Assembly: GCA_016718315.1 (NCBI GenBank)
Contig: JADKDV010000010.1
Span: 1-64,000, forward strand
Direction: 5' to 3'
DNA from: Candidatus Obscuribacter sp.
GTDB taxonomy: Bacteria; Cyanobacteriota; Vampirovibrionia; Obscuribacterales; Obscuribacteraceae
Length of the DNA: 64,000 nucleotides
Shown here: positions 53,710 to 62,879 of the stretch, one piece after another
Numbering within the stretch: the stretch's first letter is position 1
Layout: the number at the start of each line of letters is the position of its first letter
Made by a program: the position numbers and the translations under genes
The notes under the pieces: generated by a model
What the model was told of the DNA's origin: nothing
Databases searched by the model: none
The model's input: the letters and a program-made list of their open reading frames with translations, nothing else

Positions 53710-54525
53710 ATGACCACACCGGAATCCGCACCGATAATTACGCCTGAAGAAGCTCTCAAGCTCGCCCTGGAAGCCCTTGATGCGCCTTTGACGGATATTG
53801 CCGAGAAAAACTTCAAGACCATAGTGATGGCCATAGAAGCCAGACATGGTCTTAATCAAAAAGAAGTAGCCGGAGAACTCCAGCGCATCTCCAAAGAGAT
53901 AGAAGCGCTCGGTCGCCTGGAAGCGGCCATGGAGTTTAAACAGCGCTCCACCGAAATGATGCTCAAACTCGGTATGGAGCGCCGCCGCCGCGATAGACCA
54001 GAGGCCACCAGCACCAATTTGCCTGTAACCGCGCCCTCTCTTACGCTCACCAAGCGACCGGCTCCTATAAGCCCAATGAATGCCACAAGCCCCACCAGCG
54101 CCCAGAGTGCTTTTGTGCCCACAAGACAAAATGCCTCTGCCACTGCTAACAACTTGCAGTCAATGAGGGCTCCGGGTGAGGTACCAAACTTTGACCGCCT
54201 GGTATATTTTGTCCACACCACATCTAGCTTTGAAGCCGACCTCAACTTTTACGCCAAAGTAGCTGGGGCAAAAGTAGAATGGGCTCATGATAGTGGCGGC
54301 AAAAAATGTCGCGCTCTAAAAATGAACAAAGAGCCTGTCATACTGCTAATCGAAAGCGACACTCTGCCGCGAGTATTGCCAGTGTATGCAGTCAATGACC
54401 TGGAGCGCGCCACTGTTCAACTTATTGAACATGGCTATAGCGAAAAAGAAAAATTGATGACACCGCGCGGCATGGCAACAATATTTAGACCGGCAACTGG
54501 TATGACCATTGGTATCATTCGCTAA
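53710..54525 (+). CDS. VOC (glyoxalase-like) protein with N-terminal extension
   Basis: 271 residues. About 160 residues of helix and Thr/Pro/Ala/Arg-rich sequence (NLPVTAPSLTLTKRPAPISP) precede a VOC fold (FDRLVYFVHTTSSFEADLNFYAKVAGAKVEWAHDSGGK to TGMTIGIIR). Metal ligands (His/Glu pattern) are not all clear; only part of a VOC module may be catalytic. Sits between the YbiT-like ATPase and glutaminase genes by 18 and 13 bp. Function unknown. Confidence 0.75.
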   Translation: MTTPESAPIITPEEALKLALEALDAPLTDIAEKNFKTIVMAIEARHGLNQKEVAGELQRISKEIEALGRLEAAMEFKQRSTEMMLKLGMERRRRDRPEATSTNLPVTAPSLTLTKRPAPISPMNATSPTSAQSAFVPTRQNASATANNLQSMRAPGEVPNFDRLVYFVHTTSSFEADLNFYAKVAGAKVEWAHDSGGKKCRALKMNKEPVILLIESDTLPRVLPVYAVNDLERATVQLIEHGYSEKEKLMTPRGMATIFRPATGMTIGIIR

Positions 54526-54538
54526 CAGGTGAAATAAC

Positions 54539-56116
54539 GTGCAAGAGTCCAGTTTATTTAGAGCTTTTGCCAGAGACGGAAAAATCGCCAGACAGACTCT
54601 CATGGACGCCTTTAGCGAGAGCGGCATCATTGAGGGTGACAAAAGACTGGGCAAACTATTTAGCGCTCTAAAAAGCGGTCCGGCCGAACTATCTCAGAGT
54701 GATTTCCAGTCCATAGTTGACCATTCGCCCGCTCTGGTAGAGCAAGTCTTAACCGGTCAATTAGCCATTCCCCAATTTAAAGAATTTACCGAAGAGTTGA
54801 CTGCAATATTTCATCAGCTCGAAAACAATCACGAAGGCAAACTAGCCAACTATATCCCGCAATTAGAAAGAGTCGATCCCGAAAAGCTCGGTATCTCGCT
54901 TTGTACTGTGGACGGACAGCGTTTTAATATCGGAGACTTTGACGACAATTTTTGTGTGCAGTCCTGCTCCAAACCGATTACATATTGTCTCGCTCTGGAA
55001 GAACAGGGCGAAGAAGTAGTCCATCAATACGTAGGCGCTGAGCCAAGCGGCAAGACTTTTAATGAGCTAGCTCTCAATGCCAAAAGTCAGCCACACAATC
55101 CTATGATTAATGCTGGTGCCATCATGTGTGGTGCGCTAATTAAACAGGGCAAAGATGCCTCAGATAGATTTGATCATGTTATGCGTCTGTGGCGCGACTG
55201 TGCTGGCAACGAAAAAGTCGGTTTTGACAATGCTGTCTATTTATCCGAAAGACAGACAGCCGACCGCAACTTTGCCCTGGGCTATTTTATGCGCGAAAAG
55301 AAAAGCTTCCCACCAGGTGTGGACTTGCTCGATGCTCTTGAGTTTTACTTCCAGTGCTGTTCCATAGAAATCACCACCAAAGGTATGGCAGCAGTGGCAG
55401 CCACACTGGCTAATGGCGGCAACTGCCCACTTACTGGCAGTCAGGTTTTTAGACCAGACCATGTCAAAAACTGTCTCAGCCTCATGTCTAGCTGTGGCAT
55501 GTATGACTTTAGTGGTGAATTTGCCTTTAGAGTGGGCATCCCCGCTAAAAGCGGTGTATCCGGCGCAATTATGCTGGTGGTGCCAAACGTCGCCGGGCTC
55601 GCCATCTGGTCACCGCGGCTCGATGAGCTAGGTAACAGTGTGCGCGGCGTGGAGTTTTGCAGACAGCTCGTTAAACGCTTTAAGTTTCACACTTTTGACT
55701 CAATGCTGGGACTGGTGGATGACCGCCTTGACCCCAGGCGCAATATCTATGAGTCGCGCATGAGCGCTATTGTGGCTTTTTGCTGGGCTTCAGCAGAGGG
55801 CGATGTGGCCGAGATGCGCAGACTGGTGGCCCGTGGTCTCAATCCATCGGCATCTGACTATGATGGACGCACAGCCCTGCATCTGGCAGCTAGCGAGGGC
55901 AAGCTGGCATCGCTGCGTTACTTGCTTGAGCTGGGTGTGGCAGTTAGCCCACTAGACCGCTGGGAGCATACGCCACTTGACGATGCTATAAGACAAAAAC
56001 ATGAGGCACTGGGCAGTATGCTGAGAGAGCATGGTGGACAGCGCCGGGATGAGATAACATCAGATAAGCTAGATAAAGCAGATCAGACAAAATCGGCAAC
56101 TCAAGATGGACGATGA
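54539..56116 (+). CDS. glsA: Glutaminase with EF-hand-like head and ankyrin repeats
   Basis: 525 residues from GTG 54539 (AGGTGA upstream). Residues 1-110 are a helical, EF-hand-like head; 110-420 a beta-lactamase-fold glutaminase with Ser142-x-x-Lys145 (QSCSKPITY); 420-500 ankyrin repeats (YDGRTALHLAASEGKLASLRYLLELG). This is the layout of animal kidney-type glutaminase; most bacterial GlsA lack both ends. Converts glutamine to glutamate and ammonia, linking to proline synthesis. Overlaps the next gene by 11 bp. Confidence 0.9.
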   Translation: MQESSLFRAFARDGKIARQTLMDAFSESGIIEGDKRLGKLFSALKSGPAELSQSDFQSIVDHSPALVEQVLTGQLAIPQFKEFTEELTAIFHQLENNHEGKLANYIPQLERVDPEKLGISLCTVDGQRFNIGDFDDNFCVQSCSKPITYCLALEEQGEEVVHQYVGAEPSGKTFNELALNAKSQPHNPMINAGAIMCGALIKQGKDASDRFDHVMRLWRDCAGNEKVGFDNAVYLSERQTADRNFALGYFMREKKSFPPGVDLLDALEFYFQCCSIEITTKGMAAVAATLANGGNCPLTGSQVFRPDHVKNCLSLMSSCGMYDFSGEFAFRVGIPAKSGVSGAIMLVVPNVAGLAIWSPRLDELGNSVRGVEFCRQLVKRFKFHTFDSMLGLVDDRLDPRRNIYESRMSAIVAFCWASAEGDVAEMRRLVARGLNPSASDYDGRTALHLAASEGKLASLRYLLELGVAVSPLDRWEHTPLDDAIRQKHEALGSMLREHGGQRRDEITSDKLDKADQTKSATQDGR

Positions 56117-56318
56117 AAAACTAAAACTCATCTTTATAGTTATTATGTTCCTGATTGGCGTGGTCTTTTTAGGACTAGCCGTGTGGCTGCAAAACGTGGC
56201 TAGCGATGGGCACGACCCCACCGCCATGATTGCCAGCTATCTACTTTTGGGAGTAGGAGCACTGATCTTTATATTTGGTATTGTCATTTATTTCATCAGG
56301 CACGATTTAGAAGTGTAA
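56106..56318 (+). CDS. Small membrane protein, two TM helices
   Basis: 70 residues. Helices at about 8-27 (IFIVIMFLIGVVFLGLAVWL) and 41-62; polar loop ASDGHDP between; charged tail RHDLEV. Starts within the end of the glutaminase gene (11 bp overlap), so translation is coupled. Family unknown. Confidence 0.65.
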   Translation: MDDEKLKLIFIVIMFLIGVVFLGLAVWLQNVASDGHDPTAMIASYLLLGVGALIFIFGIVIYFIRHDLEV

Positions 56319-56396
56319 TTTTTAAATTTGCATTGAACTTTTTGTCGGCAGATGTCGTCTAAGGGTTATTACTTGTTATTTGCTTGGGAGCATAAG

Positions 56397-58130
56397 ATGC
56401 AAAATCTCAAACGGCAGTGCTGCTTTACCCTTGCTCTTACACTCCTGCTTGGAGCCCCTCTAGCTCAAGCAGCCAATCTAGCTAAAGACAAAGGTCGAGT
56501 CAGCGCCCAGACCAAGTCAGAGCCCGATAGCGAGGAAGCAAAAGTACTGCATTTACTGGGCAGGGCCACCTTTGGTCCACGCCCGGGAGAAATAGAGAGA
56601 GTCGAGCGTCAGGGACTAGAAAATTATCTAAATGAGCAGCTCCATCCTGAGTCTATTGCTTTACCAGATAGTGTCCGCCAGGTCGAAAATTTGGACGCTA
56701 TCAAGCTCAGTCCTTCCAGTCTCTTTATCAGTTATGGCAAGCCCGCCATTGCTATGGCTGCCAAAAACGACAATAACAACACCAAAGTAGACAAAGAAAA
56801 ACTCAAAGTACTATTTAAGGAGAGCTACGGCAAAATCCACGATGAGACTGTACAGGCCAGGCTGGTGCGCTCTGCTTACAGCCCCAGAGAGCTAGAAGAA
56901 GTAATGGTTGACTTCTGGTACAACCATTTCAATGTCAGCATGTCTAAAGGTCTTGATCATGTCTGGATTGGCTCCTATGAGCAAGCGGCCATACGCCCTT
57001 ATGCTATGGGTAAGTTTAAGGACCTGGTCCACGCCACATCTCACCATGCAGCTATGCTCTTTTATCTAGACAACTGGCAAAACACAGCCGCTCGAGCGGC
57101 AGACCCCAATGCCGTTAATTTACCGAGGAAGAAAAACAACTTCCAGGGCATCAACGAAAACTTTGCCCGTGAGCTAATGGAGCTACACACACTGGGAGTA
57201 GATGGTGGCTACAGCCAAAAGGACGTCACTGAGCTAGCCCGCGTACTGACAGGACTGGGCTTACAAAAGGGCTCTGGTGGTGGACCACTGCGCCCCAATA
57301 TGGAGCAACTGCGCGCTCAAAGACAGGCTTTGCGGGCTCAAAGAGGAGCGGCACTCAACCCCGGTCAAAGACGCAACCAGGTAGTGCAGGAGTACGCTCC
57401 TGCCTTTAGCGGTGGTATCAATCTCACCGAAGCCAATACAAGACTGGGCTATTACTTTGACGAGAGTCGCCACGACCAGGGTGACAAAATAGTCCTGGGA
57501 CAAAAAATCAGTCGTGCCGGCAAGTCTTCTGGTGAGCAAGAGATAGATCAAGTAATCGACTTGCTCTGCCGCCATCCCAGTACTGCCAAACACATAAGCT
57601 ACCAGTTAGCGCAGTATTTTGTTGCCGATGCACCGCCTCAAACACTTGTGGACAAGCTCACCAAACGCTATCAAGAGACTGATGGTGACATCAGAGCGAT
57701 GCTAGATACTCTCTTTCATTCCAGCGAATTCTGGGACCCAAAATACCGCGGCGCCAAATTCAAATCGCCTTACCGTTATGTCGTCTCCAGCATCCGTGCC
57801 ACAGATAGCCAAATAGACAATGTAAAACCACTTCTAGGCTTCCTCAAACAAACAGGCATGCCCCTTTATCAGTGCCTCACACCAGACGGCTACAAAAACA
57901 CAAAAACGGCCTGGCTCAATCCAGACAACCTCATTAATCGTCTTAATTTTGCCACCGCTATTGGTACCGGACGCTTCCCTGGTCTTGTGACTAATATCCA
58001 GGACCCAGCAGCTATAGCCGATGCCTGTACCACAGATCTTTCACCTAAGACAATTCAAGCCATCAAAGACGCACCAGACAAACTCAAAGCCCCTCTGGTT
58101 TTGGGTAGCCCCGAATTCATGCTCTACTAG
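56397..58130 (+). CDS. DUF1800-family secreted protein
   Basis: 577 residues from ATG 56397, chosen because GGGAG lies just upstream and a signal peptide then follows (MQNLKRQCCFTLALTLLLGAPLAQA); an earlier Met at 56352 would give 15 extra residues. DUF1800 motifs: HLLGRATFGPRPGEIERV, NHFNVSMSKG, NENFARELMELHTLGVDGGYSQKDVTELARVLTGLG. Nearly always encoded with DUF1501, as here (8-bp gap). Function unsettled; often in Planctomycetes and other envelope-rich bacteria. Confidence 0.92.
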   Translation: MQNLKRQCCFTLALTLLLGAPLAQAANLAKDKGRVSAQTKSEPDSEEAKVLHLLGRATFGPRPGEIERVERQGLENYLNEQLHPESIALPDSVRQVENLDAIKLSPSSLFISYGKPAIAMAAKNDNNNTKVDKEKLKVLFKESYGKIHDETVQARLVRSAYSPRELEEVMVDFWYNHFNVSMSKGLDHVWIGSYEQAAIRPYAMGKFKDLVHATSHHAAMLFYLDNWQNTAARAADPNAVNLPRKKNNFQGINENFARELMELHTLGVDGGYSQKDVTELARVLTGLGLQKGSGGGPLRPNMEQLRAQRQALRAQRGAALNPGQRRNQVVQEYAPAFSGGINLTEANTRLGYYFDESRHDQGDKIVLGQKISRAGKSSGEQEIDQVIDLLCRHPSTAKHISYQLAQYFVADAPPQTLVDKLTKRYQETDGDIRAMLDTLFHSSEFWDPKYRGAKFKSPYRYVVSSIRATDSQIDNVKPLLGFLKQTGMPLYQCLTPDGYKNTKTAWLNPDNLINRLNFATAIGTGRFPGLVTNIQDPAAIADACTTDLSPKTIQAIKDAPDKLKAPLVLGSPEFMLY

Positions 58131-58138
58131 GAGACAAT

Positions 58139-59425
58139 ATGGATAGAAGAGAGTTTTTAAAAGCATTTGGTGGTGCGGCCCTGGCAGGACTGGCACCGGC
58201 TTGCCTGGCACAGCTTTTGCCATCGTCGGCAGTGACAGCTTTTGCCCTGGATGGCAAGGTCAATACCACTAACAAAGTGGTCGTATTGTTTTTGCGCGGA
58301 GCTATCGATGGTCTCAGCGTTGTTGTACCTTATGGCGATCCGCGTTACTACCAGGTGCGCCCCAAAATAGCCATTGCCAAACCCGGTGAAGAGCTAGGCG
58401 CAATCAAACTGGATGGCACTTTTGGTTTGCATCCCAGCCTGGCACCACTAATGCCTCTATGGCAAAACAAAACTCTGTCCTTCCATCTCAATTGCGGCTC
58501 ACCAGATCCCACACGCTCACATTTTGACGCCCAAGACTATATGGAGAGTGGAGTCCCCGGCACCAAAGTAGTGCCCTCTGGCTGGATGAATCGTCTACTC
58601 AGCCAATTGCCTAATAACGGCTCACCTGTGCGCGCTCTCAATGTCGGCACCACTACACCCCGCATCCTGCAAGGACCGATTGCCAGCGCCACCTATGCAC
58701 CGTCGCCCAAGCGCAAACCATCCATGGTGGAGAGTCCATATATCGCCAGAGCCTTCGAAAAGATGTACGACGGACGCAAAGACGATCTTGGCAATGCTTT
58801 TGCTCAAGGTATGGAAGCAAGAGCAACCATCACCGAAAAGCTCTCAGATCAAGGCACTCCTGAGCAAATGCAACAAATGACAGCAGCCGACCAGGGGGCA
58901 ATTCAAGCCACCAAATTTACTGGTTTTGGCAGACAGCTGGGCAAATTAATTCGCGAAGAACCAAAGGTACAGGTAGCTTTTGTCGACCTTGGTGGCTTTG
59001 ATACCCATGTCAATCAAGGCAATGGCAAAGGTCAACTGGCTAACCATCTCAATGTACTGGGCACTGGTCTCTCCGAATTAGCGACAGCCCTTGGTCCGAC
59101 CTACCAAAATACCCTTGTACTGGTCATGTCCGAATTTGGCCGCACTGTCAAAGAAAACGGAAACGCCGGCACAGATCATGGTCACGGCAACTTTATCTGG
59201 ATGATGGGAGGGGCTGTGGCTGGTGGCAAACTGCACGGCAACTGGGATGGCATCGGTCAAAACAGCTTATATGAGGGTCGTGATTTGCCTGTACTGACAG
59301 ACTTCCGCAGCGTAGTCGGTCCCATGGTGGCAGAGCACATGGGCTTGTCCAAAGTACAACTAGCTAACATCTTCCCCGACTACAAGCTCAATTACAGCAC
59401 CGGCACAAGTCTCCTTAAGAGTTAG
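58139..59425 (+). CDS. DUF1501-family exported protein (Tat-like signal)
   Basis: 428 residues. Starts MDRREFLKAFGGAALAGLAPACLA: the RREFLK motif and following hydrophobic stretch are of twin-arginine type. DUF1501/alkaline-phosphatase-superfamily motifs: VVLFLRGAIDGLSVVVPYGDPRYY, LHPSLAPLMPLW, SEFGRTVKENGNAGTDHGHGN. Partner of the DUF1800 protein 8 bp upstream; together possibly a secreted hydrolase system. Confidence 0.92.
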   Translation: MDRREFLKAFGGAALAGLAPACLAQLLPSSAVTAFALDGKVNTTNKVVVLFLRGAIDGLSVVVPYGDPRYYQVRPKIAIAKPGEELGAIKLDGTFGLHPSLAPLMPLWQNKTLSFHLNCGSPDPTRSHFDAQDYMESGVPGTKVVPSGWMNRLLSQLPNNGSPVRALNVGTTTPRILQGPIASATYAPSPKRKPSMVESPYIARAFEKMYDGRKDDLGNAFAQGMEARATITEKLSDQGTPEQMQQMTAADQGAIQATKFTGFGRQLGKLIREEPKVQVAFVDLGGFDTHVNQGNGKGQLANHLNVLGTGLSELATALGPTYQNTLVLVMSEFGRTVKENGNAGTDHGHGNFIWMMGGAVAGGKLHGNWDGIGQNSLYEGRDLPVLTDFRSVVGPMVAEHMGLSKVQLANIFPDYKLNYSTGTSLLKS

Positions 59426-59472
59426 CGGCAACTATTTAAAAAGTCGCCTCTCAAAAGAGTTAAAATGGGCGC

Positions 59473-60795
59473 ATGTCTAGCCCCAGTCCCAATAGCTCCA
59501 ATACCAGTAGCTCCAATACCAATAGCTCCAATCAGCCCAAAGCGCCAGGTGCCTTAGCCAACCGCACCGTCGCCATAATTGGTGGTGGTCCAGCAGGTTT
59601 AATGGCGGCAGAAGTGCTAGTCAATGCAGGGTTAAAGGTCGATGTCTATGAATCCATGCCAACACTTGGTCGCAAATTTTTGCGCGCCGGTCTCGGTGGT
59701 CTAAACATCACGCACAGCGAGCCATACAAAGATTTTTGCACTCGCTATGGCGAGAACCAGAGCGCAATGCAAGCCTTTATTGATCATTTCACTCCAACCG
59801 AGTTGAGGCAGTGGGTGCACGCACTAGGCATTGAGACTTTTGTGGGTTCATCTGGTCGTGTCTTTCCAAAGGAGATGAAAGCCGCTCCGCTACTGCGCAC
59901 ATGGGTGCACAGACTAAAAAAAGCTGGGGTCAACTTTTATCACAACCACCTCTGGACTGGATATGCGGATGATAACAGCCTCAAGCTCGATGCCCCCGGG
60001 GGAGCAATCACGATTAAACCTGATGCCGTGGTACTGGCTCTTGGTGGTGCCAGCTGGCCGCAACTAGGCTCGACTGGTACATGGACACCCTGGTTACAAG
60101 AGCAGGGCATCAAAATTGCACCGTGGCAGCCAGCAAACTGTGGTTTTGATGTGGAATGGAGTGACCTCCTCAAACAAAAATTCGACCATACACCGCTCAA
60201 GTCAGTGGCAATCACTTTTAAAGATACTAATGGCAAGACAGAGACCAGGCAAGGAGAGTTGCTTATCTGCGACTACGGCGTCGAGGGCAGTCTCATTTAT
60301 GCATTCTCAAAGGGTCTACGTCAGACGATAAGTCTCCATGGTCAGGCGACATTTACACTGGATCTCTTGCCAGGACGCACAGCGGACAAAGTCTTGTCCG
60401 ATTTATCGCGCCCGCGCAAATCTCGCACGATGACGCGGCATCTGCAATCTTGCCTGGGAGACAACGCCCTCAAGCGCAACTTGCTATACGAAGTCTTAAG
60501 CCGGCAGCAAATGGAAGACGCCCGCACTCTCACTAAATTTATCAAAGCACTGCCGATAACAGTCAAAGCCACTCGACCAATTGCCGAAGCAATCAGCACC
60601 GCTGGCGGTGTGTGCTTTGATGCACTGGACCAAAATCTAATGCTCAAAGTGTTACCAGGCACTTTTGTAGCAGGCGAAATGATCGATTGGGAAGCGCCAA
60701 CCGGGGGCTATTTACTGACAGGCTGCTTTGCCACGGGCAAACAAGCCGGACAGGGTGTAATTAATTGGTTACTGTGCTCTGAGAAAAACCATTGA
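59473..60795 (+). CDS. TIGR03862/BaiN-like FAD flavoprotein
   Basis: 440 residues. A Ser/Asn-rich head (about residues 2-20) encoded by 15-bp tandem repeats precedes the FAD fold: VAIIGGGPAGLMAAEVL, GRKFLRAGLGGLNITHSEP, and near the end PTGGYLLTGCFATGKQAGQG. HI0933/TIGR03862-type oxidoreductases of unknown substrate. No neighbour gives a clue; the next gene starts 151 bp on. Confidence 0.9.
   Translation: MSSPSPNSSNTSSSNTNSSNQPKAPGALANRTVAIIGGGPAGLMAAEVLVNAGLKVDVYESMPTLGRKFLRAGLGGLNITHSEPYKDFCTRYGENQSAMQAFIDHFTPTELRQWVHALGIETFVGSSGRVFPKEMKAAPLLRTWVHRLKKAGVNFYHNHLWTGYADDNSLKLDAPGGAITIKPDAVVLALGGASWPQLGSTGTWTPWLQEQGIKIAPWQPANCGFDVEWSDLLKQKFDHTPLKSVAITFKDTNGKTETRQGELLICDYGVEGSLIYAFSKGLRQTISLHGQATFTLDLLPGRTADKVLSDLSRPRKSRTMTRHLQSCLGDNALKRNLLYEVLSRQQMEDARTLTKFIKALPITVKATRPIAEAISTAGGVCFDALDQNLMLKVLPGTFVAGEMIDWEAPTGGYLLTGCFATGKQAGQGVINWLLCSEKNH
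59491..59535 (+). repeat. Three 15-bp tandem repeats in the head of the flavoprotein gene
   Basis: AATAGCTCCAATACC, AGTAGCTCCAATACC, AATAGCTCCAATCAG at 59491, 59506 and 59521, in frame, giving the Asn/Ser-rich start of the flavoprotein. The repeat could change copy number without breaking the frame. Confidence 0.85.
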
Positions 60796-60946
60796 TATTT
60801 CTCAGATGATGCAGCCTTTTGATTGATAGCCCTCCTGCTCACAGAGAAATTGATTGTCACTATCGCTATCCTAGCTGACACAACCAGCCCCAAATGGGGT
60901 ATTTTAGATTTATCTCTTACTATTCATCTAAATTGAACGGACCGCA

Positions 60947-61732
60947 GTGCCAGAAAACTGGGAACTACTCAAAATATTTGCAGAAAACGCGCTGGTTAAC
61001 AACGACCTCAAAAGCGCGGAAGAATATCTATGGCAATCAATAGAGAAAGCCACAGAGACAAAGTCTCTAATCAAGGTCACGCTCTGCATGGAGACACTAG
61101 CCGATCTCTATTACAGGACACGCAGATTTAGTGAGGCAGAGGCCGTTTATAACGATTGTGTCGAAAAACAAATCGAAGCCCTCGGTCTCGACCACCCCGA
61201 AATAGCAATTACCTTAAACAAGCTGGCTAATTGCCAGAGCTTTCAAAACAAATTGCCACAGGCAGAAGACAGCTTAAAACAAGCGCTTCTGATAAATCTC
61301 ATTGTCTTTGGGCAGTCTAATCCACAGACCATAACAACCATCAAAAATCTGAGCAGTATTTATAGCAGGCAAGGTAAAGTCTTTAATCTCAATGAAGTAT
61401 CAAACTGGAGCAACCTGCCCCAGCACAGCGAGCCAAAAGAACAGTCCATTTGCAAAACCTGCCACAGACCATTTACAGGTCACCAGTGTGCTGCTTGTAC
61501 ACAACTCCGCATGGTGGCAATAAAAACTGAAGATCTCGAACGACTCAAAGTAGTTTGTGCCACTAGAGATATTCGCGCAGGCACCATAGTCTCGCTCGCC
61601 TACGTCCACCTGGATTTTAGAATGGCTTCTAAATTTGATGTCTTTTTTGAGACCAAGCATGTGCTGGGCAAAGTGACAACTGGACTGATTCCACAGGGTT
61701 ATGCCTTGAGACTTTCTGATGTCGAGATGTAG
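60947..61732 (+). CDS. TPR-zinc ribbon-SAF domain protein
   Basis: 261 residues from GTG 60947. Residues 1-150 carry TPRs of the kinesin-light-chain type (ETLADLYYRTRRFSEAEAVYND; ALGLDHPEIAITLNKLANC). Residues 169-184 hold a CxxC/CxxC zinc knuckle (CKTCHRPF, CAAC). Residues 200-261 look like an SAF domain (ATRDIRAGTIVSLAYVHLDF, GLIPQGYALRLSDVE) as found in antifreeze/flagellar and CpaB-type proteins. No signal peptide. Its TAG stop abuts the stop of the convergent hydrolase. Combination not known to me. Confidence 0.78.
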   Translation: MPENWELLKIFAENALVNNDLKSAEEYLWQSIEKATETKSLIKVTLCMETLADLYYRTRRFSEAEAVYNDCVEKQIEALGLDHPEIAITLNKLANCQSFQNKLPQAEDSLKQALLINLIVFGQSNPQTITTIKNLSSIYSRQGKVFNLNEVSNWSNLPQHSEPKEQSICKTCHRPFTGHQCAACTQLRMVAIKTEDLERLKVVCATRDIRAGTIVSLAYVHLDFRMASKFDVFFETKHVLGKVTTGLIPQGYALRLSDVEM

Positions 61733-62833
61733 TTACAACCAAACCGGATAGTCATCTTTATGGCGCTCGGTAATGTCGGGCTGAGCAAGTAACTTGTAGA
61801 GATTGCCTTGAGTTTTGGGTGCACCCAGCACAGAGTTTTTGACCCTACCTTTGATACCATGCTCAGGCTCATGCCTCAATATCTCGATTATGTCTTCCAT
61901 TATTTCCGGGCACCGCTCCATATAATTATGCAGCGTGTGATATGTGCGCTCCGCTCTCTGCTTACCGTACATACGATCACGCAATGTATAGACTGTCGGC
62001 TCCAGACAATCGACAAAGACAAGCTTGTCACTATCTATGGTGTCTTTGTCCCAGCCTGATAAGCCCAGACGATTGATGCGGTTGACTATCCGTGAGCGGT
62101 GCAAAAGATTGTCCTTTTGACTGTGATAAATGTGCACACGCCTGGCTAACCTTGGCACACTGGTCATGGGTCCTTTGTCATGATAGACATCAAAAGGCAC
62201 ATCAGATCCAGCCTGCACCACTTCATTAAAAGTCGGTCTGATATCACCCTCTTGAGCCCAGAGTTGGGCAAACTCTTGCAACAAAAATACACCCATTGAG
62301 CCAGCCGCTAGATTGACCCGAGACAAAAACTCAGCTCTTTCGCTATCGGTCAGATGAGTGGGATATTTATGCAAATCACGGGCAAAAGCCATGAGTTGAT
62401 GAGCCGAGGCTGTGCACATCTCACGATCATAGTGATATTGCCAAAAATTGCCCGCAGATGGCCAGCTAAAAGTAAGCAGGTGACCAATAGTTGACTGGGG
62501 CGGGTCGATATAAAGACGGTGAAACAGTTCAACATTACCGATGAGCTTGTTAAACGAATGTGAATAGCCATGCAGGTAGACCATCAGCTCTTTGCCGTCC
62601 TTCATGCGCTCATAAAGGTCCTCTATTAAGCTCTGGTAGTCATCTTGCTCAGGCTTTTTGTGGATAGCGTAATCAAACTGACCGCTATCCAGTCCACTCA
62701 TGGCACCCCAGGCAACCGGATGTGTCGCCTTGTCATGACCAAAAAACGGTCCAGCATGCTTGACTCGCATGAGCGACCCTTGAGCAATAAGTGGCCGGTT
62801 GGTCCAAAACAGATGGTTGAAGAAGGTTTTCAT
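61733..62833 (-). CDS. DUF900-type alpha/beta hydrolase
   Basis: 366 residues from ATG 62833 (an in-frame TTG at 62839 is possible; no strong Shine-Dalgarno). Core: ELMVYLHGYSHSFNKLIGNVELFHRLY, LTFSWPSAGNFWQYHYDRE, and nucleophile serine in NLAAGSMGVFLLQEF; later HIYHSQKDNLL. Cytosolic hydrolase of unknown substrate. It is convergent with the SAF-domain gene (0-bp gap) and divergent from ndh by 46 bp. Confidence 0.82.
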   Translation of the reverse strand: MKTFFNHLFWTNRPLIAQGSLMRVKHAGPFFGHDKATHPVAWGAMSGLDSGQFDYAIHKKPEQDDYQSLIEDLYERMKDGKELMVYLHGYSHSFNKLIGNVELFHRLYIDPPQSTIGHLLTFSWPSAGNFWQYHYDREMCTASAHQLMAFARDLHKYPTHLTDSERAEFLSRVNLAAGSMGVFLLQEFAQLWAQEGDIRPTFNEVVQAGSDVPFDVYHDKGPMTSVPRLARRVHIYHSQKDNLLHRSRIVNRINRLGLSGWDKDTIDSDKLVFVDCLEPTVYTLRDRMYGKQRAERTYHTLHNYMERCPEIMEDIIEILRHEPEHGIKGRVKNSVLGAPKTQGNLYKLLAQPDITERHKDDYPVWL

Positions 62834-62879
62834 ATGCAAAATTTAGCATAGTAACCTCAGGGAAATGGAGGTAAGGTTA

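Noticed and set aside
53377..54129. Minus-strand 250-codon frame
   Set aside because: Entirely antisense to the YbiT-like and VOC genes; composition is not protein-like and it has no family match by eye.
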